The translations under genes were made by a program, and so were the position numbers. The notes under the pieces were generated by a model. It was given only the letters and a program-made list of their open reading frames with translations. It was not told where the DNA came from and did not search any database. Of a stretch of 8,230 bases of DNA, positions 1 through 6,316 are shown piece by piece. This DNA is from B3-G11 sp039714175 (GTDB taxonomy: Bacteria > Actinomycetota > Acidimicrobiia > Spongiisociales > UBA5794), in the NCBI GenBank assembly GCA_039714175.1, contig JBDLJV010000093.1, positions 1 through 8,230 of the forward strand. Reading direction: 5' to 3'. Position 1 is the first letter of the stretch, and the number at the start of each line of letters is the position of its first letter.

Positions 1-843
1 ATGGTCCGCGGCGACGCCCTCCATCTGGACACTTTCGCTGGAACCGGCACAACCACCGAGGAGATCCACGATTGGTTGGACGGGTACATGTATCGCAGGG
101 GTGCACCCCGCGGTGCAGTGCGCTGGTTGAGGAGAGGTCTTCTCCCGGCGCTCAGGCATCCGAGCCTCCATGTCGCGCTTGGCAGCCCCGGTGTGTACCG
201 AACCGATGGCCTCCAGGAGTGGGTTCAGGGCGCTATCGGCCCTCTCGCTGACTCCTGGCCGAAGAAACCGACAGCGCTCGTTGCTTACGACGTTGAACGT
301 CGCGTTCGTGTCCCCTTTGGAACCGAAGCTGCTCCACGGGCCTCGCTCTCCGAAGCGGTAGCTGCATCAAGCGCCGTGCCCTTCGTGTACGAACCGGTGC
401 GCATCGATGAGCGCTGGTATGCCGACGGAGGAATGGCGAGCGGTACGTCAGCGGACCTGCTCCTTGCTTCGCCAGAACCGCTCGATCTCGTGCTAATCGT
501 TGCTCCGCTGGCAGCCACAGCACCCAGGTCAAGTGGCCGTTTCTACGAGGACCTCTTCGACAAGGTCGGCCGATCCGCTCTCGCCAGCGAACTTTCGATG
601 ATTCGCAGCGCCTGGCCCGAAACGGAGATCCTGATTCTGCGGCCCGACGAGGCGGTTCTCGATCTCGCCCGACCAAATCCGATGTCCGTTGCAGCAGCAA
701 TCCCGACCTTCCTCGAGACGTTGCGTTCGATGCGTCATGAACTCGCGCATGGGTCGGTGTGGAACGTCATGACGGAGCACCTGTGCACGCCCGAGCACAT
801 CGTCAGCCCGAGAAAAGCTCGCGCGGAACGGTCGCAACCATGA
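1..843 (+). CDS. Patatin-like phospholipase, C-terminal part (cut by left edge)
   Basis: Probable lipid acyl hydrolase of the patatin/RssA-like family, which cleaves acyl esters of membrane lipids with a Ser-Asp dyad. The visible 280 residues carry the second half of the domain: a run SEAVAASSAVPFVYEPV (about 117-133), then an ADGG stretch in which D142-G143-G144 is the usual catalytic Asp motif. The nucleophile motif GXSXG and the oxyanion glycine loop, which lie near the N-terminus in this family, are absent. The frame is open from base 1, so the ATG at base 1 is probably internal and the true start lies outside the window. Residues 160-170 (LDLVLIVAPL) form a hydrophobic core strand, and the last 30 residues are polar. 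The stop overlaps the next gene's start as ATGA, which implies translational coupling. The family call is fairly firm; substrate and location cannot be told. Confidence 0.75.
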   Translation: MVRGDALHLDTFAGTGTTTEEIHDWLDGYMYRRGAPRGAVRWLRRGLLPALRHPSLHVALGSPGVYRTDGLQEWVQGAIGPLADSWPKKPTALVAYDVERRVRVPFGTEAAPRASLSEAVAASSAVPFVYEPVRIDERWYADGGMASGTSADLLLASPEPLDLVLIVAPLAATAPRSSGRFYEDLFDKVGRSALASELSMIRSAWPETEILILRPDEAVLDLARPNPMSVAAAIPTFLETLRSMRHELAHGSVWNVMTEHLCTPEHIVSPRKARAERSQP

Positions 844-1538
844 CCGATGACGGTCGTCTTCGGTCGCTGTGGGGTTCGAACGACCGCGTCGAATTGATTG
901 CAACGATCGTGCTCGCGATCGCGACGATCCTCACCGCGTGGTCCGGTTTCGAATCCGGAAAATGGGGCGGGGAACAGTCGATCAACTTCTCTGAAGCCGG
1001 TGCGGCGCGTACCGAATCGACACGATTCGACACGCTAGGCGGCCAACTCGCGCAGATCGACGCCGCGATGTACATGGACTGGGTTTCTGCGATCAATGAC
1101 GATCTCGCCACTGGTGCCATCACACAGGGCTCCATCGACCCCTACTCCCCCACGCCGAACACGGTTTCCGGCTTCCTCTACAAGAGATTCAGGAACGAGT
1201 TCCTTCCGGCTGTCGATGCCTGGCTTGCGACCAATCCACTTGAGAATGCTGACGCGCCGAAGACGCCCTTTGACATGGACGAGTACGTGGTCTCCTCACG
1301 GGTGGAAGCCGATCGATTAGCCCTGATAGCCGACGAGAAGGCTGAGGCGGCTCGAACGGCCAACCAGAACGGCGACAACTACGTCCTGACGATGGTGTTG
1401 TTCGCTTCCGTGCTCTTCTTTGCAGGCGTCAGCTCGAAGATGAACCGCCCACGCAATCGAATCATCGTGCTCAGTTTCGGCATCATCACGCTCATAACGG
1501 GCATCGTCATCCTGGCGACGCTCCCTATCCTCGTTTAG
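840..1538 (+). CDS. Three-helix membrane protein of unknown function
   Basis: A 232-residue protein with one N-terminal membrane segment (about 17-36), a roughly 140-residue soluble middle and two C-terminal segments (about 181-199 and 207-230) separated by a basic turn (SKMNRPRNR). The middle has conserved-looking blocks: WGGEQ (42-46), AARTESTRFDT (55-65), NPLENADAPKTPF (132-144) and NQNGDNYVL (175-183). From memory, proteins with this layout and these blocks are widespread in actinobacteria and other bacteria and have no assigned role; they resemble DUF4337-type proteins in architecture, which I cannot confirm. The ATG at 840 was chosen because it overlaps the patatin stop (ATGA) and precedes the first helix closely. 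An in-frame ATG at 759 would add 27 polar residues inside the patatin gene. No clear Shine-Dalgarno is seen, which fits coupling. Its 3' end overlaps the opposing fructokinase gene by 14 bp. Confidence 0.75.
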   Translation: MTDDGRLRSLWGSNDRVELIATIVLAIATILTAWSGFESGKWGGEQSINFSEAGAARTESTRFDTLGGQLAQIDAAMYMDWVSAINDDLATGAITQGSIDPYSPTPNTVSGFLYKRFRNEFLPAVDAWLATNPLENADAPKTPFDMDEYVVSSRVEADRLALIADEKAEAARTANQNGDNYVLTMVLFASVLFFAGVSSKMNRPRNRIIVLSFGIITLITGIVILATLPILV

Positions 1539-2430
1539 CGGCCTTCGCGAGTTCGATTGCCCCGAGCACGCCTGAATCGGATCCGAGTCCCGGCGGTACG
1601 ATGGTTGGACCGCCCTCCGCGAACGGAACAGGCGGATACCTCCCGGATGCCTCATCAAGCGCAGCCGCGACCTGGGCGTGAAGATCGGGGAGATGCGACA
1701 GACCCCCTCCGATGATCACTACCTCGACGGGGACAACCGCCGACAATCCGGCGATGCCCCGCGCCAGGTACCACGCCTCGAGTTTGGTTGCTGCTGGCGT
1801 GAGGTGTCCAAGATCCTGTGCAGCCGTTCCCCACCGTTCTCGCACTGCAGTGCCCGAGGCCATTCCCTCAAGGCAATCGTCATGGAACGGACACGAACTC
1901 GTGTGGTGATCCTCACGCTGGCGTGGCACCCTGATGTGTCCAACCTCGGGGTGATTTGCCCCGTGCAGCACACCGCCATCGGTCCAGATACCTCCCCCGA
2001 CTCCGGTGCCGACAGTGAGATAGGCGACATGTCGATAGTCACTCCCTGCTCCGTGGAGGGCTTCGGCCAGCACGGCCCCGTTGACGTCCGTATCGACGCC
2101 GACCGGGACATCAAGCCCTCCCGTAATTCCCTCAACGATGTCCACTCCGGTCCATCCCGGTTTCGGCGTGGCGAGCATCTGTCCGAACGAATCCGATTCG
2201 GCGCGCAGGTCAATCGGGCCGAACGATGCCAGCCCGACCGCTTCGATTCGCTCCTCCCCCGCCACTTCCCGTATTGCATCTCGCAGCGAGCGAAGCGTCG
2301 TATCCGGGTCGGTTGTTGGGACTTGTTCCCTCCGACTGACCGTCAAACCGTCTTGGCTCGCTGCGACAACCATCTTCGTGCCCCCCAGTTCCACTCCGAC
2401 GTACACGCTGGAGTCGTTAACGGACGGCAT
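1525..2430 (-). CDS. ROK-family fructokinase (ATP:D-fructose 6-phosphotransferase)
   Basis: A cytoplasmic sugar kinase of 301 residues, the usual length for bacterial ROK fructokinases (B. subtilis YdhR/GmuE and ScrK type). The phosphate-binding loop is VGVELGGTK (11-19). Residues 84-93 match the fructokinase signature (MLATPKPGWT), and DTDVNGAVLAE (113-123) holds the likely catalytic base D115. TVGTGVGGG (139-147) is the second nucleotide loop. HPEVGHI (160-166) followed by CPFHDDC (180-186) and LEGMASG (187-193) is the ROK zinc site: H165, C180, H183 and C186 are all present. IIGGGLS (239-245) is the C-terminal adenosine motif. There is no N-terminal helix-turn-helix, so it is a kinase and not a ROK repressor. 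The ATG at 2430 lies within the end of the DAHP synthase gene (14-bp overlap), with AAGG nine bases upstream. Fructose is the best substrate guess; mannose or another hexose is possible. Confidence 0.88.
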   Translation of the reverse strand: MPSVNDSSVYVGVELGGTKMVVAASQDGLTVSRREQVPTTDPDTTLRSLRDAIREVAGEERIEAVGLASFGPIDLRAESDSFGQMLATPKPGWTGVDIVEGITGGLDVPVGVDTDVNGAVLAEALHGAGSDYRHVAYLTVGTGVGGGIWTDGGVLHGANHPEVGHIRVPRQREDHHTSSCPFHDDCLEGMASGTAVRERWGTAAQDLGHLTPAATKLEAWYLARGIAGLSAVVPVEVVIIGGGLSHLPDLHAQVAAALDEASGRYPPVPFAEGGPTIVPPGLGSDSGVLGAIELAKAAKRG

Positions 2431-3772
2431 CGTTTCTTGCCTTCAACTCATCGGCGAGCAGGAATGCCAGTTCGAGGGACTGGCTGGCGTTCAATCGGGG
2501 ATCGCAGTGCGTGTGATACCGGTCTGCAAGGTTCTCCTCACCGATTCTGGCGAGCCCTCCCGTGCATTCTGTGACGTTCTGACCGGTGAGTTCGATGTGG
2601 ACCCCCCCGGCGTGGGTCCCCATCTCCCTATGGACACGGAAGAAGCCCTGCACCTCTGCGACGACGCTCTCAAGGGGCCTCGTCTTATAGCCGGTGGAGG
2701 AGATGATCGTGTTGGCATGCATCGGGTCACAGGACCAGACGACTTCCAGGCCCTCCCGCTCGACGGTTTCTATCAGTGGCGGCAGGTAGCGCTCAACGTG
2801 GTCTGCACCGTGTCGGGTTATCAGCGTGAGTCGACCGGGGTCATTGTGGGGCGAGAGGATCGAGGCGAGCCGTACGAGATCCTCGGGATCCATCGTCGGG
2901 CCACACTTGAGTCCGATCGGGTTTTCGACTCCGCGCAGGAACTCGACATGGGCTCCGTCGACCTGTCGTGTCCTGTCGCCGATCCACAGCATGTGTGAGG
3001 AGGTTGCGTAGTAATCGCCCGAGATGCTGTCGACTCTGGTCAGCGCCTGTTCGAATCCCGGTAGCAGTGCCTCGTGGCTGGTGTAGAAGTCTGTTTCGCG
3101 TAGCTCGCGGACGGTCTCGGGTGTGATCCCTATGGCGCGCATGAATGCAAGTGATGCATCGATCTCGCTTGCCAACCGATCGTATCGGGCAGCTTGGGTC
3201 CCATCCTCGATGAATTCGAGGTTCCAGCGGTGCACCTGTTCGAGGTTGGCCATGCCGCCTTGAGCGAAGGCACGGAGAAGATTGAGCGTCAGTGCCGATT
3301 GGTTGTACGCCTTGAGCAGCCGTTGCGGGTCAGGTTTCCTGGCTTCGGCGTCAAAGGCGATTCCGTTGACGATGTCTCCGCGGTAACTCGGAAGTGACAC
3401 GTCCCCTTGCACCTCGAAGTTCGAGGATCTCGGTTTGGCGAACTGCCCGGCCATGCGCCCGACTTTCACCACCGGCATCGAAGCGCCGTATGTGAGCACA
3501 ACGGACATCTGCAGGATCAGCTTGAAGGTGTCCCTGATCGTGTCCACATGGAATTCGGCAAAGGACTCAGCGCAGTCTCCGCCCTGCAGTAGAAAGGCTT
3601 CACCTCGTGCGACCGCACCAAGCTGTTTGCGGAGTCGCCTGGCCTCGCCTGCGAAGACGAGGGGTGGTGATGCTGCGAGCTCCTTCTCCACGGACGCGAC
3701 AGCTTCAGGATCCGGGTAATCCGGTTGCTGTTCTATGGGCTTGCTGCGCCAGCTGTCTGGTGTCCAGGTCAT
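2417..3772 (-). CDS. aroG: Class II 3-deoxy-D-arabino-heptulosonate 7-phosphate (DAHP) synthase
   Basis: Condenses phosphoenolpyruvate with erythrose 4-phosphate, the first step of the shikimate pathway to aromatic amino acids. The 451 residues span the whole class II domain: WRSKPIEQQPDYPD (8-21), LLQGGDCAESF (61-71), RMAGQFAKPRSS (106-117), SHMLWIGDRTRQVDGAHVEF (259-278), NPIGLKCGP (284-292), CDPMH (348-352), HIELTGQNVTEC (392-403) and CDPRLNASQSLELAF (423-437). By comparison with M. tuberculosis AroG, the metal ligands are C67, H352, E394 and D424, and R106, K289 and R320 fit the PEP and phosphate contacts. CDPMH is followed by Ala353 where the family usually has Gly. It follows the aldo/keto reductase gene after 82 bp and overlaps the fructokinase start by 14 bp. 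The ATG at 3772 has no strong Shine-Dalgarno. A TAGCAT box in the gap is a weak -10 candidate without a good -35. The symbol follows mycobacterial usage; others call it aroF. Confidence 0.96.
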   Translation of the reverse strand: MTWTPDSWRSKPIEQQPDYPDPEAVASVEKELAASPPLVFAGEARRLRKQLGAVARGEAFLLQGGDCAESFAEFHVDTIRDTFKLILQMSVVLTYGASMPVVKVGRMAGQFAKPRSSNFEVQGDVSLPSYRGDIVNGIAFDAEARKPDPQRLLKAYNQSALTLNLLRAFAQGGMANLEQVHRWNLEFIEDGTQAARYDRLASEIDASLAFMRAIGITPETVRELRETDFYTSHEALLPGFEQALTRVDSISGDYYATSSHMLWIGDRTRQVDGAHVEFLRGVENPIGLKCGPTMDPEDLVRLASILSPHNDPGRLTLITRHGADHVERYLPPLIETVEREGLEVVWSCDPMHANTIISSTGYKTRPLESVVAEVQGFFRVHREMGTHAGGVHIELTGQNVTECTGGLARIGEENLADRYHTHCDPRLNASQSLELAFLLADELKARNDAVR

Positions 3773-3854
3773 TGATGCGTCTTCATTCGTCCGAGTTCGA
3801 CGTGTGAGAGTCGATGCTAACCAACCTCAGCACATCCCCATCCACTTCTTGTCC

Positions 3855-4679
3855 TCAGAAGTCCCTGTGATCGGGGTGCGGTCCGATGCGTTCGCCCGTA
3901 TCAAGACCGTGCATCGAAGCCATTTGGGATGCATCGAGTGAGAAGCCGAATACATCCCTGTTCTCATGGATTCGGGCCTTCGAGACGGTCTTCGGGATCG
4001 TTGCCAATCCTGATTGAAGCTGCCAGCGGAGAATGACCTGCGCCGGCGTGACCCCAGCGGCATTGGCGATGCCGACAATTGTTGGATCGTCAAGCACTCG
4101 CGCACGCTTCAACGGACTCCAAGCCTGGGTCACACAGCCAACAGCACCGTTCGCTTTCCTGACGTCCGCCTGTTGGAGGTTCGGATGAAGCTCTACCTGG
4201 TTCACGGACGGTGACACCTCGGCTCCGACCATCAACTGATCGAGATGGTGCGGCTCGAAGTTCGAGATCCCGATGGCGCGTGTGAGACCTTCAGAAAGGA
4301 GGTGCTCCATTGCCTTCCACGTCTCGGCAGTCTTCTCGGCAACCGGCCAGTGGATGAGGTAGAGATCGACGTACTCCATGCCCAGCTTCGACAGGCTCAC
4401 GTCCAGTGCCCTCAGTGTCGACTCGTATCCTTGTTCGGTGTTCCAGAGTTTCGTGGTGATGAACAGATCCTCGCGAGGAACGCCTGATGCTGCGACCGCC
4501 TCGCCGACGCCTGTTTCGTTCCTGTAGATCGCTGCTGTATCAATCAGTCGATATCCATCTTCGATTGCCCAGGTGACCGCGTTGCGGACCTCCTCGCCTT
4601 CCTCGGTTTGGAACACGCCGAGTCCGTGCAGAGGCATAGGTATTGAGCCATGCAGAAGGGTTGTTGGTATGTGGTGCAT
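3855..4679 (-). CDS. Aldo/keto reductase (2,5-diketo-D-gluconate reductase type)
   Basis: A soluble NADPH-dependent carbonyl reductase with an (alpha/beta)8 barrel, 274 residues from the ATG at 4679, which is typical for the AKR5 group. All catalytic tetrad members are visible: D47 and Y52 in GYRLIDTAAIYRNE (42-55), K77 in FITTKLWN (73-80) and H110 in LYLIHWP (106-112). IGISNF (136-141), NQVELHP (160-166) and the cofactor motif IPKTVSKARIHEN (228-240) are also present. The start begins with MHHIPTTLLHGS, the family's normal first strand. The frame runs open upstream to 4829, but those 50 residues are basic and disordered and overlap the divergent gene, so I reject them. No Shine-Dalgarno precedes the ATG, while a TAGCGT box sits seven bases upstream, which would suit a leaderless transcript. 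The physiological substrate is unknown; diketogluconate is only the family's name-giver. Confidence 0.92.
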   Translation of the reverse strand: MHHIPTTLLHGSIPMPLHGLGVFQTEEGEEVRNAVTWAIEDGYRLIDTAAIYRNETGVGEAVAASGVPREDLFITTKLWNTEQGYESTLRALDVSLSKLGMEYVDLYLIHWPVAEKTAETWKAMEHLLSEGLTRAIGISNFEPHHLDQLMVGAEVSPSVNQVELHPNLQQADVRKANGAVGCVTQAWSPLKRARVLDDPTIVGIANAAGVTPAQVILRWQLQSGLATIPKTVSKARIHENRDVFGFSLDASQMASMHGLDTGERIGPHPDHRDF

Positions 4680-4686
4680 GCCGCAA

Positions 4687-4692
4687 ACGCTA
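4687..4692 (-). promoter_or_regulatory. Candidate -10 box for a leaderless aldo/keto reductase transcript
   Basis: On the minus strand TAGCGT (TANNNT pattern) ends seven bases before the reductase ATG, so transcription could begin at the start codon, a frequent arrangement in actinobacteria. No convincing -35 lies at the proper distance. The 65-bp divergent space (4680-4744) must also hold the promoter of the CNNM-domain gene, for which I see only a purine-rich stretch (GAGAAGATAGGG) just before its ATG. It also contains two direct copies of GGGAGC on the minus strand around 4710-4721. Confidence 0.3.
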
Positions 4693-4744
4693 CCCGGTTC
4701 GCAGGGGCTCCCGGCGCGCTCCCCAATCGTGAGAAGATAGGGCC

Positions 4745-5989
4745 ATGACCGGATCCGAATCGCTGCTGCTGATTGGCCTGTTCGCTCTCGTGGTTGTCGC
4801 CGCGGTCCTCGGCGCTGCCGAGGCTGCACTGCTCCGGGTGTCTCGAGTTCGGCTCGAAGTTGCAGCCGAGAGCGGTGACAGTCGCTCCCGTTCCCTCGTC
4901 GGATTGCTCGACGATCTCCCTCGTGTGCTCAACACGGTCCTACTCGTGGTTCTTCTCGTGCAGATAGGAGCCGCCACGCTCGCTGGTGTGCTCGCACAAC
5001 ACGTGTTCGGCTCGCTCGGCGTCACGCTCACCTCGATCGTGTTGACCTTCGTGCTGTTCGTCTACTCCGAAGCGATTCCCAAGACCTATGCGGTCAGACA
5101 CCCTGAGCGCGTTGCGAGATCCACCGCTCCCCTGCTCCAGTTTCTCTCATGGCTCTTTCGACCGATTGTCACTCTCCTGGTTGGATTCGCCGATCTCCAG
5201 GCTCCGGGAACGGGGATTGCGTCTCCGTCTGCGCCTACGGAGGCGGAACTCCTTCGCCTCGCTTCCGAAGCTGCAGCGACGGGGACGATCGATGAGTCTG
5301 ACCGGATACTGATGGATCGAGCCTTCGAACTCGGAGACCAGCGGGTCGACGACATCTACGTTCCACGGCTCGACATCGTTGCAGTACCGGAGAGCACGCC
5401 GATCAACGAAGCGCTGGACGAAGCTATTGCGCGTGGTCATCGTCGTTTGCCCATCTACGACACATCAATCGACAACATCACGGGTGTTGTCCTGCTGAGC
5501 GAACTCGCTCGTGAGGTTGCGGGGAAACGAACCATCCCCCTCTCATCGATTGCTGAGGAACCGCTGGTGGTCCCCGAATCACGACGCGTCATCGACCTGC
5601 TTTCAGACATGCAAGCGCACGGCACCCACTTCGCCATCGTCGTGGATGAATACGGCGGGACTGCGGGGATCGTCACGATCGAGGATGTTGTCGCCCGTCT
5701 CGTTGGACCGATCGGCAGGGATCACGCGCCGATCGTCCATGGAATCGAGCGTACCGATACCGCGGGTTGGCTCGTTTCAGGATCCGTGGATCTCGATGAT
5801 CTCGAACGAGAGACCGGCATCGATCTGCCCGAGGGCGACTGGAACACGGTCGCAGGCTTCATCATCGGACACATCGGTCGTCTGCCGGCACCCGGCGAAG
5901 CCATCACGAGCGACGGCCTCCAGTTCGAAGTCCTCGCCATAAGCCACCACCGGATCGTCGACGTACGCGTCTCGCGTATCGCGAGCTGA
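4745..5989 (+). CDS. CNNM/CBS-domain membrane protein (CorC/HlyC-type, 'hemolysin family')
   Basis: An integral membrane protein of 414 residues with the full CNNM architecture. The DUF21 membrane domain covers about 5-150, with helices near 6-29, 60-85, 92-110 and 125-148 and the SEAIPKT motif at 108-114. A CBS pair covers about 200-320, with PRLDIV (207-212), RRLPIYD (233-239) and the hallmark FAIVVDEYGGTAGIVTIEDV at 296-315. The C-terminal CorC_HlyC domain covers about 335-412 (VSGSVDLDDLERETG, DWNTVAGFIIGHIGRLP). Relatives act in magnesium or cobalt export or homeostasis (CorB/CorC, MpfA, PaeA, CNNM). Here the positions that coordinate Mg2+ in characterised members look replaced (G23, V69 and Q73; see findings), so transport is uncertain. 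It is divergent from the reductase gene. A GAGAAGATAGGG purine stretch precedes the ATG, and the stop lies four bases before an inverted repeat element. Confidence 0.92.
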   Translation: MTGSESLLLIGLFALVVVAAVLGAAEAALLRVSRVRLEVAAESGDSRSRSLVGLLDDLPRVLNTVLLVVLLVQIGAATLAGVLAQHVFGSLGVTLTSIVLTFVLFVYSEAIPKTYAVRHPERVARSTAPLLQFLSWLFRPIVTLLVGFADLQAPGTGIASPSAPTEAELLRLASEAAATGTIDESDRILMDRAFELGDQRVDDIYVPRLDIVAVPESTPINEALDEAIARGHRRLPIYDTSIDNITGVVLLSELAREVAGKRTIPLSSIAEEPLVVPESRRVIDLLSDMQAHGTHFAIVVDEYGGTAGIVTIEDVVARLVGPIGRDHAPIVHGIERTDTAGWLVSGSVDLDDLERETGIDLPEGDWNTVAGFIIGHIGRLPAPGEAITSDGLQFEVLAISHHRIVDVRVSRIAS

Positions 5990-6115
5990 CTACAAGTCCC
6001 CCTTGATCCTCAATCCACGATCTCTGTTGGTTGGGTCTGTGGTTGTCATAGGCACCACGGGTCTTTGTCTTGGTTTGGCGATGCGGTTCTCTATGCATGG
6101 GCGCACCTTCTTCCG

Positions 6116-6140
6116 GTCCCCCTTTGATGGGGGGGGGGAC
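6116..6140. repeat. Hairpin of the left repeat copy (possible bidirectional terminator)
   Basis: GTCCCCC (6116-6122) pairs with GGGGGAC (6134-6140); the loop includes TTTGAT and further Gs of a ten-G run (6129-6138). It lies 127 bp after the CNNM gene stop. No T-run follows on either strand, so it does not meet the classical intrinsic terminator pattern, though it could still slow convergent transcripts. Confidence 0.5.
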
Positions 6141-6175
6141 GGATGAGAAGCGAAGCGACGAGTCAGGGGGTGATG

Positions 6176-6200
6176 CTGAAACCTGAAACCTGACACCTGA
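6176..6200. repeat. Tandem 7-bp repeat at the centre of the inverted pair
   Basis: CTGAAAC, CTGAAAC, CTGACAC and CTGA lie end to end (about 3.6 units, one substitution). They sit between the two inverted repeat copies and belong to neither arm. Confidence 0.75.
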
Positions 6201-6239
6201 TCTCCTTCTGCATCCCCCTCCTGGCTCGCAAGCTCGCCC

Positions 6240-6260
6240 GTCCTCCCACAAGGGGAGGAC
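6240..6260. repeat. Hairpin of the right repeat copy
   Basis: A perfect 8-bp inverted repeat, GTCCTCCC / GGGAGGAC, with a 5-base loop (ACAAG). It occupies the same place in the right copy as the 6116-6140 hairpin does in the left copy. It lies 57 bp beyond the alpha/beta hydrolase stop and might help end that transcript, but no T-run is present. Confidence 0.6.
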
Positions 6261-6316
6261 CGTTGGGAAGGTGCCTCACCTCGTGGATTGAGATCCATAG
6301 GGGGACATGGGATTGG

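Larger units (their letters stand above)
5993..6310. repeat. Head-to-head pair of diverged intergenic repeats (inverted, MITE-like)
   Basis: This fills the 327-bp gap between two convergent stop codons, where I see no gene. The right copy reads on the plus strand and the left copy on the minus strand. Shared blocks in order from the centre outward are: a C-rich lead-in with CATC and CCCCCT, a TCGC/CTTCGC-type stretch, a G/C hairpin, GACCG followed a few bases later by AAGGTGC, and finally TCGTGGATTGAG, ATC and GGGGGAC. The outer blocks are 5993-6020 (minus) and 6281-6310 (plus); about 24 of 28 aligned positions agree, allowing small gaps. The left copy is roughly 70 bp longer between AAGGTGC and the outer block. 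The pattern fits interspersed palindromic repeats or a MITE without a transposase gene. No target-site duplication is evident. Confidence 0.7.

Noticed and set aside
759..839. Earlier ATG for the three-helix membrane protein
   Set aside because: It lies 85 bp inside the patatin gene in another frame and adds a polar segment; the ATGA overlap at 840 is a better start.
1678..2574. 298-codon open frame on the plus strand over the fructokinase gene
   Set aside because: Antisense shadow of a well-recognised gene in GC-rich DNA; the translation has no family likeness and crosses the fructokinase/DAHP synthase junction.
2081..2998. 305-codon open frame on the plus strand over DAHP synthase and fructokinase
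   Set aside because: Same reason: it is the complement of two genes with complete catalytic motifs and has low-complexity composition.
3769..3786. Five-residue frame (MKTHQ) whose stop overlaps the DAHP synthase ATG
   Set aside because: No Shine-Dalgarno and no aromatic codons as expected of an attenuator leader; a frame this short arises easily by chance.
4680..4829. 50-residue upstream extension of the aldo/keto reductase
   Set aside because: Basic, disordered residues unlike any reductase; it would overlap the start of the divergent CNNM gene. MHHIPTTLLHGS at 4679 is the normal family start.
6129..6138. Ten-G run as a phase-variation switch
   Set aside because: It lies outside any gene and outside any visible promoter, inside a repeat loop; its length may also be a sequencing error.
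5990..6316. CRISPR array or phage defence locus
   Set aside because: Repeats are two inverted copies and one 7-bp tandem, without regular spacers, and no cas or defence gene is near.
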